Assembly: GCA_003512805.1 (NCBI GenBank) | Contig: DOOK01000198.1 | Coordinates: 1 to 5,072, forward strand | Source of the DNA: Erwinia sp. | Lineage (GTDB): Bacteria; Pseudomonadota; Gammaproteobacteria; Enterobacterales; Enterobacteriaceae | Length of the DNA stretch: 5,072 bases | Reading direction: 5' to 3' | In this document: one piece after another, positions 1-5,072 of the stretch | Layout of the letters: each line of letters begins with the position of its first letter | Numbering within the stretch: the first letter of the stretch is position 1 | The notes under the pieces: generated by a model | What the model was told of the DNA's origin: nothing | The model's database searches: none | What the model saw: only the letters and a program-made list of their open reading frames with translations | Made by a program: the position numbers and the translations under genes

Positions 1-656
1 CGGGGGATATGACCATGGCCCTGTGGCGCGGCGGCGACGTCATTCTGGGATCGATTCTGGCGCTGCTGTTCACCAGTATTTACCCACAGAAAGCCTATAC
101 CCACTGGCGCATCAAGCTTTCCGATTCCCTGCTGGAAACCGCAAAAATCTACCATGCCGGCTTTTCGCCTAATCTGGTAGACAAGCCCCGGCTGTCGCGT
201 CCCCTGCAGCGGCTGCTGACCGGCGTGGTGAAAATGCGTTCACTGATCGTGCCCGCCAGCAAAGAGACACGCATTCCTCGCTCGGTTTTCGAAGGTATTC
301 AGACCCTGAACCGCAATATGGTCTGTACGCTTGAGCTGCAGCTGAACGCCTGGTGGTCATCGCGTGAAAGCCATCTGATTATGCTTAATGCGCCGACGCT
401 GAAGCGTACCCAACAGATGACGGAAAACACGCTGCGTGCGCTGTCAAAAGCGATAGTAGCGGGCAGTACCGATCAAATTTCTGCCAACAGTGCGGAACTG
501 GCGGAAATCACTCGTGAGCTGCGGCAGCTGATCAAAGCCTCCAACAGCGACGAGCTGGTGGAAACGCCTATCCACGGCTATGTCTGGCTGAGTCTGGAGA
601 TGGCCGCGCAGCTGGAAAGGCTGTCGGATCTGATGCGTCTGGTGCTGCGTAAATAA
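1..656 (+). CDS. yeeA: YeeA, FUSC-family inner-membrane protein (3' part only)
   Basis: The reading frame is already open at the left edge (first full codon at base 3, Gly-Asp-Met-Thr-Met-Ala-Leu-Trp), and it stops with TAA at 654-656. The ATG at base 9 is internal, not the true start. About 215-217 residues remain; by comparison with E. coli YeeA (about 352 residues, from memory) roughly the first 135 residues are missing. What remains begins with the end of the membrane domain (GGDVILGSILALLFTSIYP, one hydrophobic segment). It continues as a soluble, mostly helical cytoplasmic tail with the family-typical stretches SKETRIPRSVFEGIQTLNRN and VETPIHGYVWL. FUSC/aromatic-acid-exporter-like proteins are thought to export small aromatic or toxic acids, but YeeA has no proven substrate. 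No terminator is visible behind it, so transcripts may run on into tmaR, 153 bp downstream. Identity is confident; function is not. Confidence 0.9.
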   Translation, partial: GDMTMALWRGGDVILGSILALLFTSIYPQKAYTHWRIKLSDSLLETAKIYHAGFSPNLVDKPRLSRPLQRLLTGVVKMRSLIVPASKETRIPRSVFEGIQTLNRNMVCTLELQLNAWWSSRESHLIMLNAPTLKRTQQMTENTLRALSKAIVAGSTDQISANSAELAEITRELRQLIKASNSDELVETPIHGYVWLSLEMAAQLERLSDLMRLVLRK

Positions 657-693
657 ACGATTAATAACAACTTACTGCGAAAAGCGCCGGTTC

Positions 694-708
694 GCGCTAA
701 GATAGCGC
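694..708. repeat. Perfect inverted repeat GCGCTA-AGA-TAGCGC upstream of tmaR
   Basis: Two perfect 6-base arms (694-699 and 703-708) flank a 3-base centre. The palindrome covers a possible -10 element, TAAGAT at 698-703, so it could be an operator or simply a small hairpin. A copy of AGCGCC at 683-688 recurs at 704-709. No regulator is recognised from the sequence. Confidence 0.45.
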
Positions 709-738
709 CAGTCCGACTCTACCACTACTCGCCTCGAC

Positions 739-752
739 AGCGGCTCGCCGCT
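739..752 (+). other. GC-rich hairpin in the tmaR leader
   Basis: AGCGG (739-743) and CCGCT (748-752) pair around the tetraloop CTCG. The right arm overlaps a second possible stem, CGCT (749-752) with AGCG (759-762), so the two folds exclude each other. No T-run follows, so this is not an intrinsic terminator. Confidence 0.4.
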
Positions 753-775
753 AAGCTGAGCGTAACGATAATAAT

Positions 776-790
776 GCCTGCCCTGCAGGC
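776..790 (+). other. Hairpin just upstream of the tmaR ribosome binding site
   Basis: GCCTGC (776-781) and GCAGGC (785-790) form a perfect 6-bp GC-rich stem with a 3-base loop. It ends 6 bases before the Shine-Dalgarno sequence AGAAGG (797-802). There is no T-run, so it does not terminate transcription. It could protect the mRNA 5' end or modulate translation start. Confidence 0.45.
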
Positions 791-809
791 CTGAACAGAA
801 GGTGTTTCC

Positions 810-1151
810 ATGGAAAATGCAAAGCAATCCTTTCAGGACGTACTGGAGTTTGTGCGGATGTTCCGTCGTAAGAACAAGCTGCAGCGTGAAATCCACGATA
901 TTGAAAAGAAAATCCGCGACAACCAGAAACGTGTGCTGCTGCTGGATAACCTGAGTGAATATATCAAGCCTGGCATGAGCGTTGAAGCCATTCAGGAAAT
1001 CATCAGCAGTATGCGCAGCGATTACGAAGATCGCGTTGATGATTACATCATCAAAAACGCCGACCTTTCCAAAGAGCGCCGCGAGCTTTCCAAACGGCTC
1101 AAAGCAATGGGCGAGCCTAAAGAAGCCGTGGGCGAGCCTAAAGCGCAGTAG
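810..1151 (+). CDS. tmaR: TmaR (YeeX), regulator of PTS enzyme I polar localisation
   Basis: This 113-residue, highly charged cytoplasmic protein matches E. coli YeeX/TmaR (109 residues, recalled) along almost its whole length. Shared stretches include [10 protein letters not shown] at 7-16, [11 protein letters not shown] at 18-28, [14 protein letters not shown] at 36-49 and [12 protein letters not shown] at 51-62. In E. coli TmaR forms polar clusters, binds enzyme I of the sugar phosphotransferase system and holds it at the pole, which controls sugar uptake. Phosphorylation of Tyr72 is reported to matter; Tyr72 is kept here in [10 protein letters not shown] (71-80). Residues 15-45 and 80-100 look like coiled-coil helices. 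The start is supported by AGAAGG at 797-802, 7 bases before the ATG. The C-terminus carries a lineage-specific [13 protein letters not shown] repeat in place of the E. coli tail. A strong terminator follows the stop. Confidence 0.95.
   Translation: MENAKQSFQDVLEFVRMFRRKNKLQREIHDIEKKIRDNQKRVLLLDNLSEYIKPGMSVEAIQEIISSMRSDYEDRVDDYIIKNADLSKERRELSKRLKAMGEPKEAVGEPKAQ
1108..1143 (+). repeat. In-frame 15-bp direct repeat at the 3' end of tmaR
   Basis: TGGGCGAGCCTAAAG occurs at 1108-1122 and again, identically, at 1129-1143, a 21-bp (7-codon) period. It encodes Gly-Glu-Pro-Lys twice in the C-terminal tail and fits a recent tandem duplication that kept the frame. Confidence 0.85.
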
Positions 1152-1169
1152 CCAAAGCTTAAAAACGAG

Positions 1170-1197
1170 AAAAAGGCGATCGACGATCGCCTTTTTT
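1170..1197 (+). terminator. Rho-independent terminator of tmaR
   Basis: GGCGATCG (1175-1182) and CGATCGCC (1184-1191) form a perfect palindrome about one base; a realistic fold is a 6-bp stem with a CGACG loop. Six T residues (1192-1197) follow directly. An A-run (1170-1174) precedes the stem, so it could act on both strands, although no minus-strand gene is seen to need it. It ends 19-46 bases after the tmaR stop. Confidence 0.9.
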
Positions 1198-1319
1198 GAT
1201 CCGCAAGGACAGGGTGGCAACCGCACGGAAAAATCATTTTTCTCCGGAAAAGACTTTGCATATCAGAGCGCCTTTTACCATCATCAGTAGAGTCTTCTCC
1301 ATTTCTGGCAGGCAGCATC
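1198..1319 (+). promoter_or_regulatory. Presumed yeeO promoter region and leader
   Basis: The tmaR terminator before it means yeeO needs its own promoter here. The best pair I can find is weak: TTGCAT (1256-1261) and CATCAT (1279-1284), 17 bp apart. An AT-rich hairpin with a TCA loop lies at 1228-1242. I looked for an FMN riboswitch, because YeeO moves flavins, and saw none of its conserved elements. The yeeO frame stays open upstream to a TGA at 1197-1199, so the protein start itself is uncertain. Confidence 0.3.
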
Positions 1320-2777
1320 TTGCAAATATTCCGTGTTTCTCCGTTAGAGGCCATCAGGCGCACGCCCTGGTATCCTAAAAGACGTTCTTATCGGGTTCTG
1401 TTCTGGCGAGAAATCACGCCGCTGGCGGTACCGATCTTTTTTGAGAACCTTTGCGTGCTGTTGATGGGGGTGCTGAGCACCTTCCTGGTGAGCTGGCTGG
1501 GCAAGGAGGCGATGGCGGGTGTTGGGTTGGCCGACAGCTTTAATATGGTCATCATCGCTTTTTTCGCCGCTATTGATTTGGGGACGACGGTGGTGGTGGC
1601 GTTTAGCCTGGGCAAGCTCAATCGTGAGCGTGCCCAGTCGGCTGCCCGACAATCGCTGGTGTTGATGACCGTATTCGCCATACTGCTGGCGACAGGCATC
1701 GAATTTTACGGCGAATGGATCATCAATCTTATTGCCGGTAGCGCAGAGCCACGCGTAAAAGAGATGGCGCTGATCTATCTCAATATTACCGCCTGGAGCT
1801 ATCCGGCCGCCGCCATTGCGCTGATCGGCTGCGGTGCGCTGCGGGGAGCGGGCAATACCAAAATCCCCATGCTGATTAATGGCGGCATGAATATCCTCAA
1901 TATTATTTTCAGTACTGTGCTGATTTACGGCTGTTTTTCCTGGAAAGGCATGGGCTTTTTTGGGGCCGGACTGGGGCTGACTATTGCCCGTTACATCGGC
2001 GCGGCAGCGGTTATTTACGTGCTGGCGATTGGGTTTAACCCGCGGCTGAAAATTTCACTGAAAAGCTATTTCACCCGGCTCAACACCAATATCCTGATGG
2101 AAGTGTTGAGCATTGGCGTACCTGCCAGTATTGAGTCGGTGCTGTTTAACGGCGGCAAGCTGCTGACTCAGGTTTTTGTGGCGGGTATGGGCACCGACGT
2201 CATTGCCGGGAATTTTATCGCCTTTTCGGTTGCCTCGATGATTAACCTGCCGGGTAACTCGCTGGGTTCTGCCTCGACTATTATCGTCGGCACCCGACTA
2301 GGCAAAGGGCAGTTGAAACAGCCGGAGAGGCAGCTGCGGCATATTTTCTGGCTCTCGACCATCGGGCTGTGTGCGCTGGCTGCGCTGACGGTGCCCTTTG
2401 CCGGTATCCTGGCCTCGTTTTATACCCGCGACGAAGATGTTATCCATGTGGTCAAGATACTGATCTGGCTGAACGCGCTGTTTATGCCATTTTGGGCGGC
2501 ATCCTGGGTGCTGCCTGCAGGACTGAAAGGCGCGCGTGACGCCAGGTTTACCATGTGGGTTTCGCTGCTGGGCATGTGGGGATGCCGCATTGTGGCTGGC
2601 TATGGGCTGGGCGTCGTGCTGGGCTTTGGCGTGGTAGGGATCTGGCTGGGCATGTTTCTGGACTGGATTGTGCGTGGTCTCTTTTTCTACCGCCGCATGA
2701 CCAGCGGACGCTGGCTGTGGAAATACGCGCCCCGACAGGAGCCAGCCGATCAGGACCTGGCGCTGACAAAAAAATAA
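1320..2777 (+). CDS. yeeO: YeeO, MATE-family flavin (FMN/FAD) exporter
   Basis: This 485-residue, roughly 12-helix inner-membrane protein is a clear orthologue of E. coli YeeO, with long near-identical runs such as SYRVLFWREITPLAVPIF (23-40) and SWLGKEAMAGVGLADSFNMV (58-77). E. coli YeeO exports FMN and FAD and can also give multidrug resistance; MATE pumps run on H+ or Na+ gradients. The two-fold MATE design shows in matching loops: GALRGAGNTKIPM (172-184) in the first half and LPAGLKGARDARFTM (398-412) in the second. A helix-7 acidic residue is present in PASIESVLF (Glu272), where NorM-type pumps have a functional Glu. The first ATG in frame is residue 49, inside helix 1, so it is not the start. 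TTG at 1320, with AGG at 1310-1312 seven bases before it, is the best start and keeps the N-terminal WYPKRRSYRVLFW aligned to E. coli. The recalled E. coli protein is about 60 residues longer at the N-terminus. Confidence 0.93.
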   Translation: MQIFRVSPLEAIRRTPWYPKRRSYRVLFWREITPLAVPIFFENLCVLLMGVLSTFLVSWLGKEAMAGVGLADSFNMVIIAFFAAIDLGTTVVVAFSLGKLNRERAQSAARQSLVLMTVFAILLATGIEFYGEWIINLIAGSAEPRVKEMALIYLNITAWSYPAAAIALIGCGALRGAGNTKIPMLINGGMNILNIIFSTVLIYGCFSWKGMGFFGAGLGLTIARYIGAAAVIYVLAIGFNPRLKISLKSYFTRLNTNILMEVLSIGVPASIESVLFNGGKLLTQVFVAGMGTDVIAGNFIAFSVASMINLPGNSLGSASTIIVGTRLGKGQLKQPERQLRHIFWLSTIGLCALAALTVPFAGILASFYTRDEDVIHVVKILIWLNALFMPFWAASWVLPAGLKGARDARFTMWVSLLGMWGCRIVAGYGLGVVLGFGVVGIWLGMFLDWIVRGLFFYRRMTSGRWLWKYAPRQEPADQDLALTKK

Positions 2778-2789
2778 CCGGAAATCACC

Positions 2790-4031
2790 ATGCAATCGCC
2801 TCCTTCCGCCCGTCCGGAATCGCTGTTTCAGTACCGCTCTTTTGTGGCCTTTTGGCTGGCTCGTACCAGTTCCAGCTTTGGTTTTCAGATGCTCTCTATC
2901 GCGGTTGGCTGGCAGATTTATGCGCTTACCGGTCGCGCCTTTGATCTGGGGTTAATTGGGCTGGCACAGTTCCTGCCAGCGGTGGTACTGGCTCTGCCGG
3001 CCGGACACGTTGCCGACCAGTTCGACCGTCGTCGCGTGGTGTTGCTGGGGCAATTTACCGAGCTGCTGGCGATTGTCGCGCTGGCGGGACTGACGCTGAT
3101 GCATCTGACCAGCGAACGGGTCATTTTGTCGCTGATTTTTGTCCTTTCCATTGCCAAAACGCTGGAAGCACCGTCGCTACAGTCAATGCTGCCCGCACTG
3201 GTTCCACCGGCTATCCTGGCCCGGGCGACAGCCACTAACGCCGCGTCAATGCAGACCGCTTCCATGCTTGGCCCGGCGCTGGGCGGATTTTTATACGTTG
3301 CCGGGCCGCAGGCTGTTTATATCACTACCGGCGTGCTCTATCTGATCTCTGTGGTCATGGTCAGCCGTCTGCGCTACGACCATGCGCCGCCGCCGCGCAC
3401 GCCAGCCACTTTTGCCAGCGTTTTTGCCGGGGTGAAATTTATCCGTAACCGGCCGGACGTACTGGGCGTGATTTCGCTGGATCTGTTTGCAGTCCTGTTG
3501 GGCGGCGCCACGGCGCTGCTGCCTATTTTCGCGAAAGATATCCTGCATACCGGCCCCTGGGGTCTGGGCCTGCTGCGCGGCGCACCGGCGGTTGGCGGTC
3601 TGCTGGTGGGGTTCTGGCTCAGCCGTCGCTCGCTGGAGCGTCATGTCGGAAAAATAATGTTTGCCTCCGTGGCCGGATTTGGCGCGGCGACGCTGGTGTT
3701 CGCACTCTCTAAAGAACTGTGGCTTTCCCTGCTGGCGCTGTTTGCGCTGGGCGGGTTTGATATGGTCAGTATGGTGATCCGCGGCTCGCTGGTGCAGCTG
3801 GATACGCCGGACGAAATGCGTGGGCGCGTCAGCGCCGTCAATTCGATTTTCATCAACACCTCTAATCAGCTCGGCGAGTTTGAGTCAGGAATGCTGGCGG
3901 CCTGGCTGGGCGCGGCTCCGGCGGCGGCCCTTGGCGGTATCGGCACGTTGGTTGTGGTCGGCCTGTGGATGGCCTGGTTCCCGAGCCTGCGCAAACGCCA
4001 GCGGCTACACGATCCTGCCGCTTCTTCCTGA
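2790..4031 (+). CDS. MFS exporter, DHA3/EntS-like (MFS_3) family
   Basis: This 413-residue membrane protein has about 12 hydrophobic segments. It shows the MFS loop 2-3 motif A, GHVADQFDRRR (72-82, Asp76 and Arg80-82). GPALGG (161-166) marks the helix-5 antiporter signature, and DEMRGRVSAVN (341-351) is the second-half loop typical of the DHA3 drug/siderophore exporter group that includes EntS, MefA-type and Tet(V)-type pumps. It is not a close match to E. coli EntS as I recall it, so no symbol is given; the substrate is unknown. It starts 12 bp after the yeeO stop, with a modest GGA (2780-2782) seven bases before the ATG, so it is probably co-transcribed and perhaps translationally coupled with yeeO. 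A strong terminator follows it, and fes, an iron-siderophore gene, lies 250 bp downstream. Siderophore or antibiotic export are both plausible. Confidence 0.88.
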   Translation: MQSPPSARPESLFQYRSFVAFWLARTSSSFGFQMLSIAVGWQIYALTGRAFDLGLIGLAQFLPAVVLALPAGHVADQFDRRRVVLLGQFTELLAIVALAGLTLMHLTSERVILSLIFVLSIAKTLEAPSLQSMLPALVPPAILARATATNAASMQTASMLGPALGGFLYVAGPQAVYITTGVLYLISVVMVSRLRYDHAPPPRTPATFASVFAGVKFIRNRPDVLGVISLDLFAVLLGGATALLPIFAKDILHTGPWGLGLLRGAPAVGGLLVGFWLSRRSLERHVGKIMFASVAGFGAATLVFALSKELWLSLLALFALGGFDMVSMVIRGSLVQLDTPDEMRGRVSAVNSIFINTSNQLGEFESGMLAAWLGAAPAAALGGIGTLVVVGLWMAWFPSLRKRQRLHDPAASS

Positions 4032-4045
4032 TTTTGCTATGAACA

Positions 4046-4070
4046 AGCGCCGTCAGGCCGTGGCGGCGCT
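4046..4070 (+). other. GC-rich hairpin after the MFS gene
   Basis: AGCGCCG (4046-4052) and CGGCGCT (4064-4070) pair over 7 bp with an 11-base loop that can itself fold (GCC...GGC alternatives). It sits between the stop codon and the terminator. It has no T-run, so it may protect the mRNA 3' end rather than terminate transcription. It does not match the REP consensus that I know. Confidence 0.4.
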
Positions 4071-4090
4071 GTACATCGTTTTTAACAGGC

Positions 4091-4116
4091 AGGGTGCTAA
4101 TGGCACCCTCTTTTTT
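4091..4116 (+). terminator. Rho-independent terminator of the yeeO-MFS unit
   Basis: AGGGTGC (4091-4097) and GCACCCT (4103-4109) form a perfect 7-bp stem with the loop TAATG. One C and then six T residues (4111-4116) follow. It lies 60 bases after the MFS stop codon and separates the exporter unit from fes. Confidence 0.92.
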
Positions 4117-4203
4117 CGCTCGTTACTTCCATTTCCCCTCTTTTTTCCGAGGGTTAAACCCGTACCCTAAGTCATCCACGACCCAAAACCGCCTCGCTCG
4201 TTG

Positions 4204-4232
4204 TTGCAAATGAAAACCATTATCAATAAGAT
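4204..4232 (+). promoter_or_regulatory. Sigma70-type promoter of fes
   Basis: TTGCAA (4204-4209) and TAAGAT (4227-4232) each match the consensus at 4 of 6 positions and are exactly 17 bp apart. The Fur box fills the spacer. Transcription would begin near 4239, giving a leader of about 40 nt before the fes ATG. Confidence 0.6.
4206..4224. promoter_or_regulatory. Fur box upstream of fes
   Basis: GCAAATGAAAACCATTATC agrees with the 19-bp Fur consensus GATAATGATAATCATTATC at 15 of 19 positions by direct count. In the 7-1-7 reading, the right half ATTATCA (4219-4225) is perfect and the left half TGAAAAC (4211-4217) matches 5 of 7. It sits between the -35 and -10 of the fes promoter, so Fe-Fur binding would block RNA polymerase when iron is plentiful. 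This fits the known Fur control of fes in enterobacteria. Confidence 0.85.
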
Positions 4233-4281
4233 TGGCGCCCGGCAGTCCCGTTTTTGAGCATGGGTGAGGGAAGGTGATGAG

Positions 4282-5072
4282 ATGACGGATGATTGGGATA
4301 GCGGCTCGCAGGCAGACTGGCAGCACAGACTTAGCCTGGGATCGCCAGCGGTTTTAACGGAAGGGGACAGCTGCACAGTGACCTTTTACTGGCAGGATCC
4401 TGCCGGGACGGCGCTGACTTCACCGGTGCGCCGGGTATGGATTTATATTACCGGTGTTACCGATCATCATCAGCCGCAGGCGCCGCAAAGCCTGCAGCGG
4501 ATCCCCGGCACGGCTATCTGGCAGTGGCAGGTTCGGCTGAATGCGGGCTGGCGGGGAAGCTACTGCTTTATTCCTTCCGTCAATGAACAGGATTTCTCCG
4601 CCGGAGCGCTGCAAAACCCGCCCGATCCTATGGCGGTGCGCGAAGGCTGGCGCAGGCTACTGCCGCAGGCGATAGCCGATCCGCTTAACCCGAACGCCAG
4701 CTGGCGAGGCGGCCGCGGCCATCCTGTTTCCGCGTTGCATTTGCCCCAGGCGCCTGCGCAGCCGGGCTGGTCAGAGAAAGCCGATTTCACTGCGCCGCGC
4801 TGCCTGTCGTGGGAGAGCCAACGCCTGGGCAATCAGCGTCGGGTGTGGGTCTTTACCACCGGGGAAAGCCAGCCGGAACAGCGCCCGCTGGCGGTGCTGC
4901 TGGATGGTCAGTTTTGGGCGGAACAGATGCCGGTGTGGTCTGCATTGCAGGTGCAAACCCAGCGCGGCCAGCTGCCGCAGGCGGTTTATCTGCTGATTGA
5001 TGCACTCGACACGCAGCATCGCAGTAAGGAGCTGCCCTGTCATCCAGACTTCTGGCTGGCGGTACAGGAAGA
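4282..5072 (+). CDS. fes: Fes, enterobactin (enterochelin) esterase, 5' part
   Basis: Fes is a cytoplasmic serine esterase that cuts the trilactone of imported ferric enterobactin so that iron can be released. The first 263 residues are present and the gene runs off the right edge. Near-identical runs to E. coli Fes (about 400 residues, from memory) cover the length: VWIYITGVTDHH (52-63), GSYCFIP (92-98), EGWRRLLPQAIADPLNP (121-137), RRVWVFTTG (186-194), LAVLLDG (203-209) and ELPCHPDFWLAVQ (250-262). These include the whole N-terminal immunoglobulin-like, substrate-binding domain and the start of the alpha/beta-hydrolase domain. The catalytic GQSFGG serine and the later acid and His lie beyond the window, so activity cannot be judged. 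The start has AAGG (4271-4274, within AGGGAAGG) 7 bases before the ATG. An out-of-frame ATG at 4277 stops after two codons. Regulation is by the Fur box at 4206-4224. Confidence 0.96.
   Translation, partial: MTDDWDSGSQADWQHRLSLGSPAVLTEGDSCTVTFYWQDPAGTALTSPVRRVWIYITGVTDHHQPQAPQSLQRIPGTAIWQWQVRLNAGWRGSYCFIPSVNEQDFSAGALQNPPDPMAVREGWRRLLPQAIADPLNPNASWRGGRGHPVSALHLPQAPAQPGWSEKADFTAPRCLSWESQRLGNQRRVWVFTTGESQPEQRPLAVLLDGQFWAEQMPVWSALQVQTQRGQLPQAVYLLIDALDTQHRSKELPCHPDFWLAVQE

Larger units (their letters stand above)
675..772 (+). promoter_or_regulatory. Possible tmaR promoter region (two weak candidates)
   Basis: Two -10-like hexamers lie in the yeeA-tmaR gap. TAAGAT at 698-703 has a poor -35 (CTGCGA, 675-680) at 17 bp. 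GATAAT at 767-772 matches TATAAT at 5 of 6 positions but has no recognisable -35 at the right distance. Either could serve as the tmaR promoter, possibly with an activator. The first would give a structured leader of about 100 nt, the second a leader of about 30 nt. tmaR could also be read through from yeeA. Confidence 0.25.

Noticed and set aside
9..656. ATG at base 9 as the start of a complete short gene
   Set aside because: Homology to YeeA continues upstream of this codon to the window edge and the hydrophobic segment is the last part of a larger membrane domain, so the gene is cut by the window, not short.
672..1226. Long minus-strand open frame of 184 codons
   Set aside because: It is the antisense shadow of tmaR, whose plus-strand protein is clearly conserved. 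It also spans the terminator and the leader hairpins.
1228..1242. AT-rich hairpin upstream of yeeO as a second terminator
   Set aside because: The stem is almost all A-T with a 3-base loop, and the run of T residues is part of the stem rather than following it. It is too weak to call.
1198..1319. FMN riboswitch controlling the flavin exporter yeeO
   Set aside because: The region is too short and lacks the conserved AGGGTGAAATTCCC-type and related elements. AGGGTGGCAACC at 1211-1222 is only a superficial likeness.
2298..2795. Minus-strand open frame of 165 codons over the end of yeeO
   Set aside because: The translation is His/Gln/Pro-rich low-complexity shadow sequence opposite a confident MATE gene, with no family resemblance.
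4039..4170. Small plus-strand frame from the ATG at 4039 (MNKRRQAVAALYIVF...)
   Set aside because: It reads straight through the hairpin and the rho-independent terminator at 4091-4116, and it has no good ribosome binding site. Best taken as untranslated 3' region.
4123..4326. Minus-strand open frame of 67 codons ending in ...FWVVDDLGYGFNPRKKEGKWK
   Set aside because: It runs antisense through the fes promoter, Fur box and fes start, has no visible Shine-Dalgarno, and I recognise no family. Its last residues look protein-like, so a decayed gene end at 4123-4205 is possible, but I cannot support it.

Overview
The window looks like chromosomal DNA from an enterobacterium (Enterobacterales). 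The Erwinia/Pantoea side of the order is my best guess, but that is an inference. Three proteins read as clear, divergent orthologues of E. coli YeeA, YeeX/TmaR and YeeO, and a fourth as the enterobactin esterase Fes. All genes lie on the plus strand, intergenic gaps are short, and I see no mobile element, tRNA, rRNA or CRISPR.

Layout. 1-656: the 3' part of yeeA (FUSC-type membrane protein), cut off by the window edge. 657-809: a leader rich in inverted repeats. 810-1151: tmaR (yeeX), a small coiled-coil regulator of PTS enzyme I localisation, ending in a rho-independent terminator (about 1170-1197). 1198-1319: a short upstream region. 1320-2777: yeeO, a MATE-family flavin exporter that appears to start at TTG. 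2790-4031: a DHA3-type MFS exporter 12 bp downstream of yeeO and probably co-transcribed with it, followed by a strong terminator (4091-4116). 4032-4281: intergenic, with a well-matched Fur box (4206-4224) inside a sigma70-type promoter. 4282 to the end: the first 263 codons of fes, which is absent from simple stop-to-stop gene lists because its stop lies beyond the window.

How the genes fit together. yeeA and tmaR form a housekeeping block next to each other, as in E. coli. yeeO plus the MFS gene form a two-gene exporter unit. fes opens an iron-repressed unit that releases iron from ferric enterobactin in the cytoplasm. The exporter pair directly before a Fur-controlled siderophore gene is suggestive: flavins can reduce ferric iron outside the cell, and MFS pumps often export siderophores. 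However, a strong terminator and a separate promoter divide the two units, so a functional link is only a hypothesis.

I found no convincing undescribed system. The items most worth checking are the Fur-regulated fes promoter, the exporter pair beside it, the structured tmaR leader, the non-ATG start of yeeO, and the small in-frame duplication at the end of tmaR.
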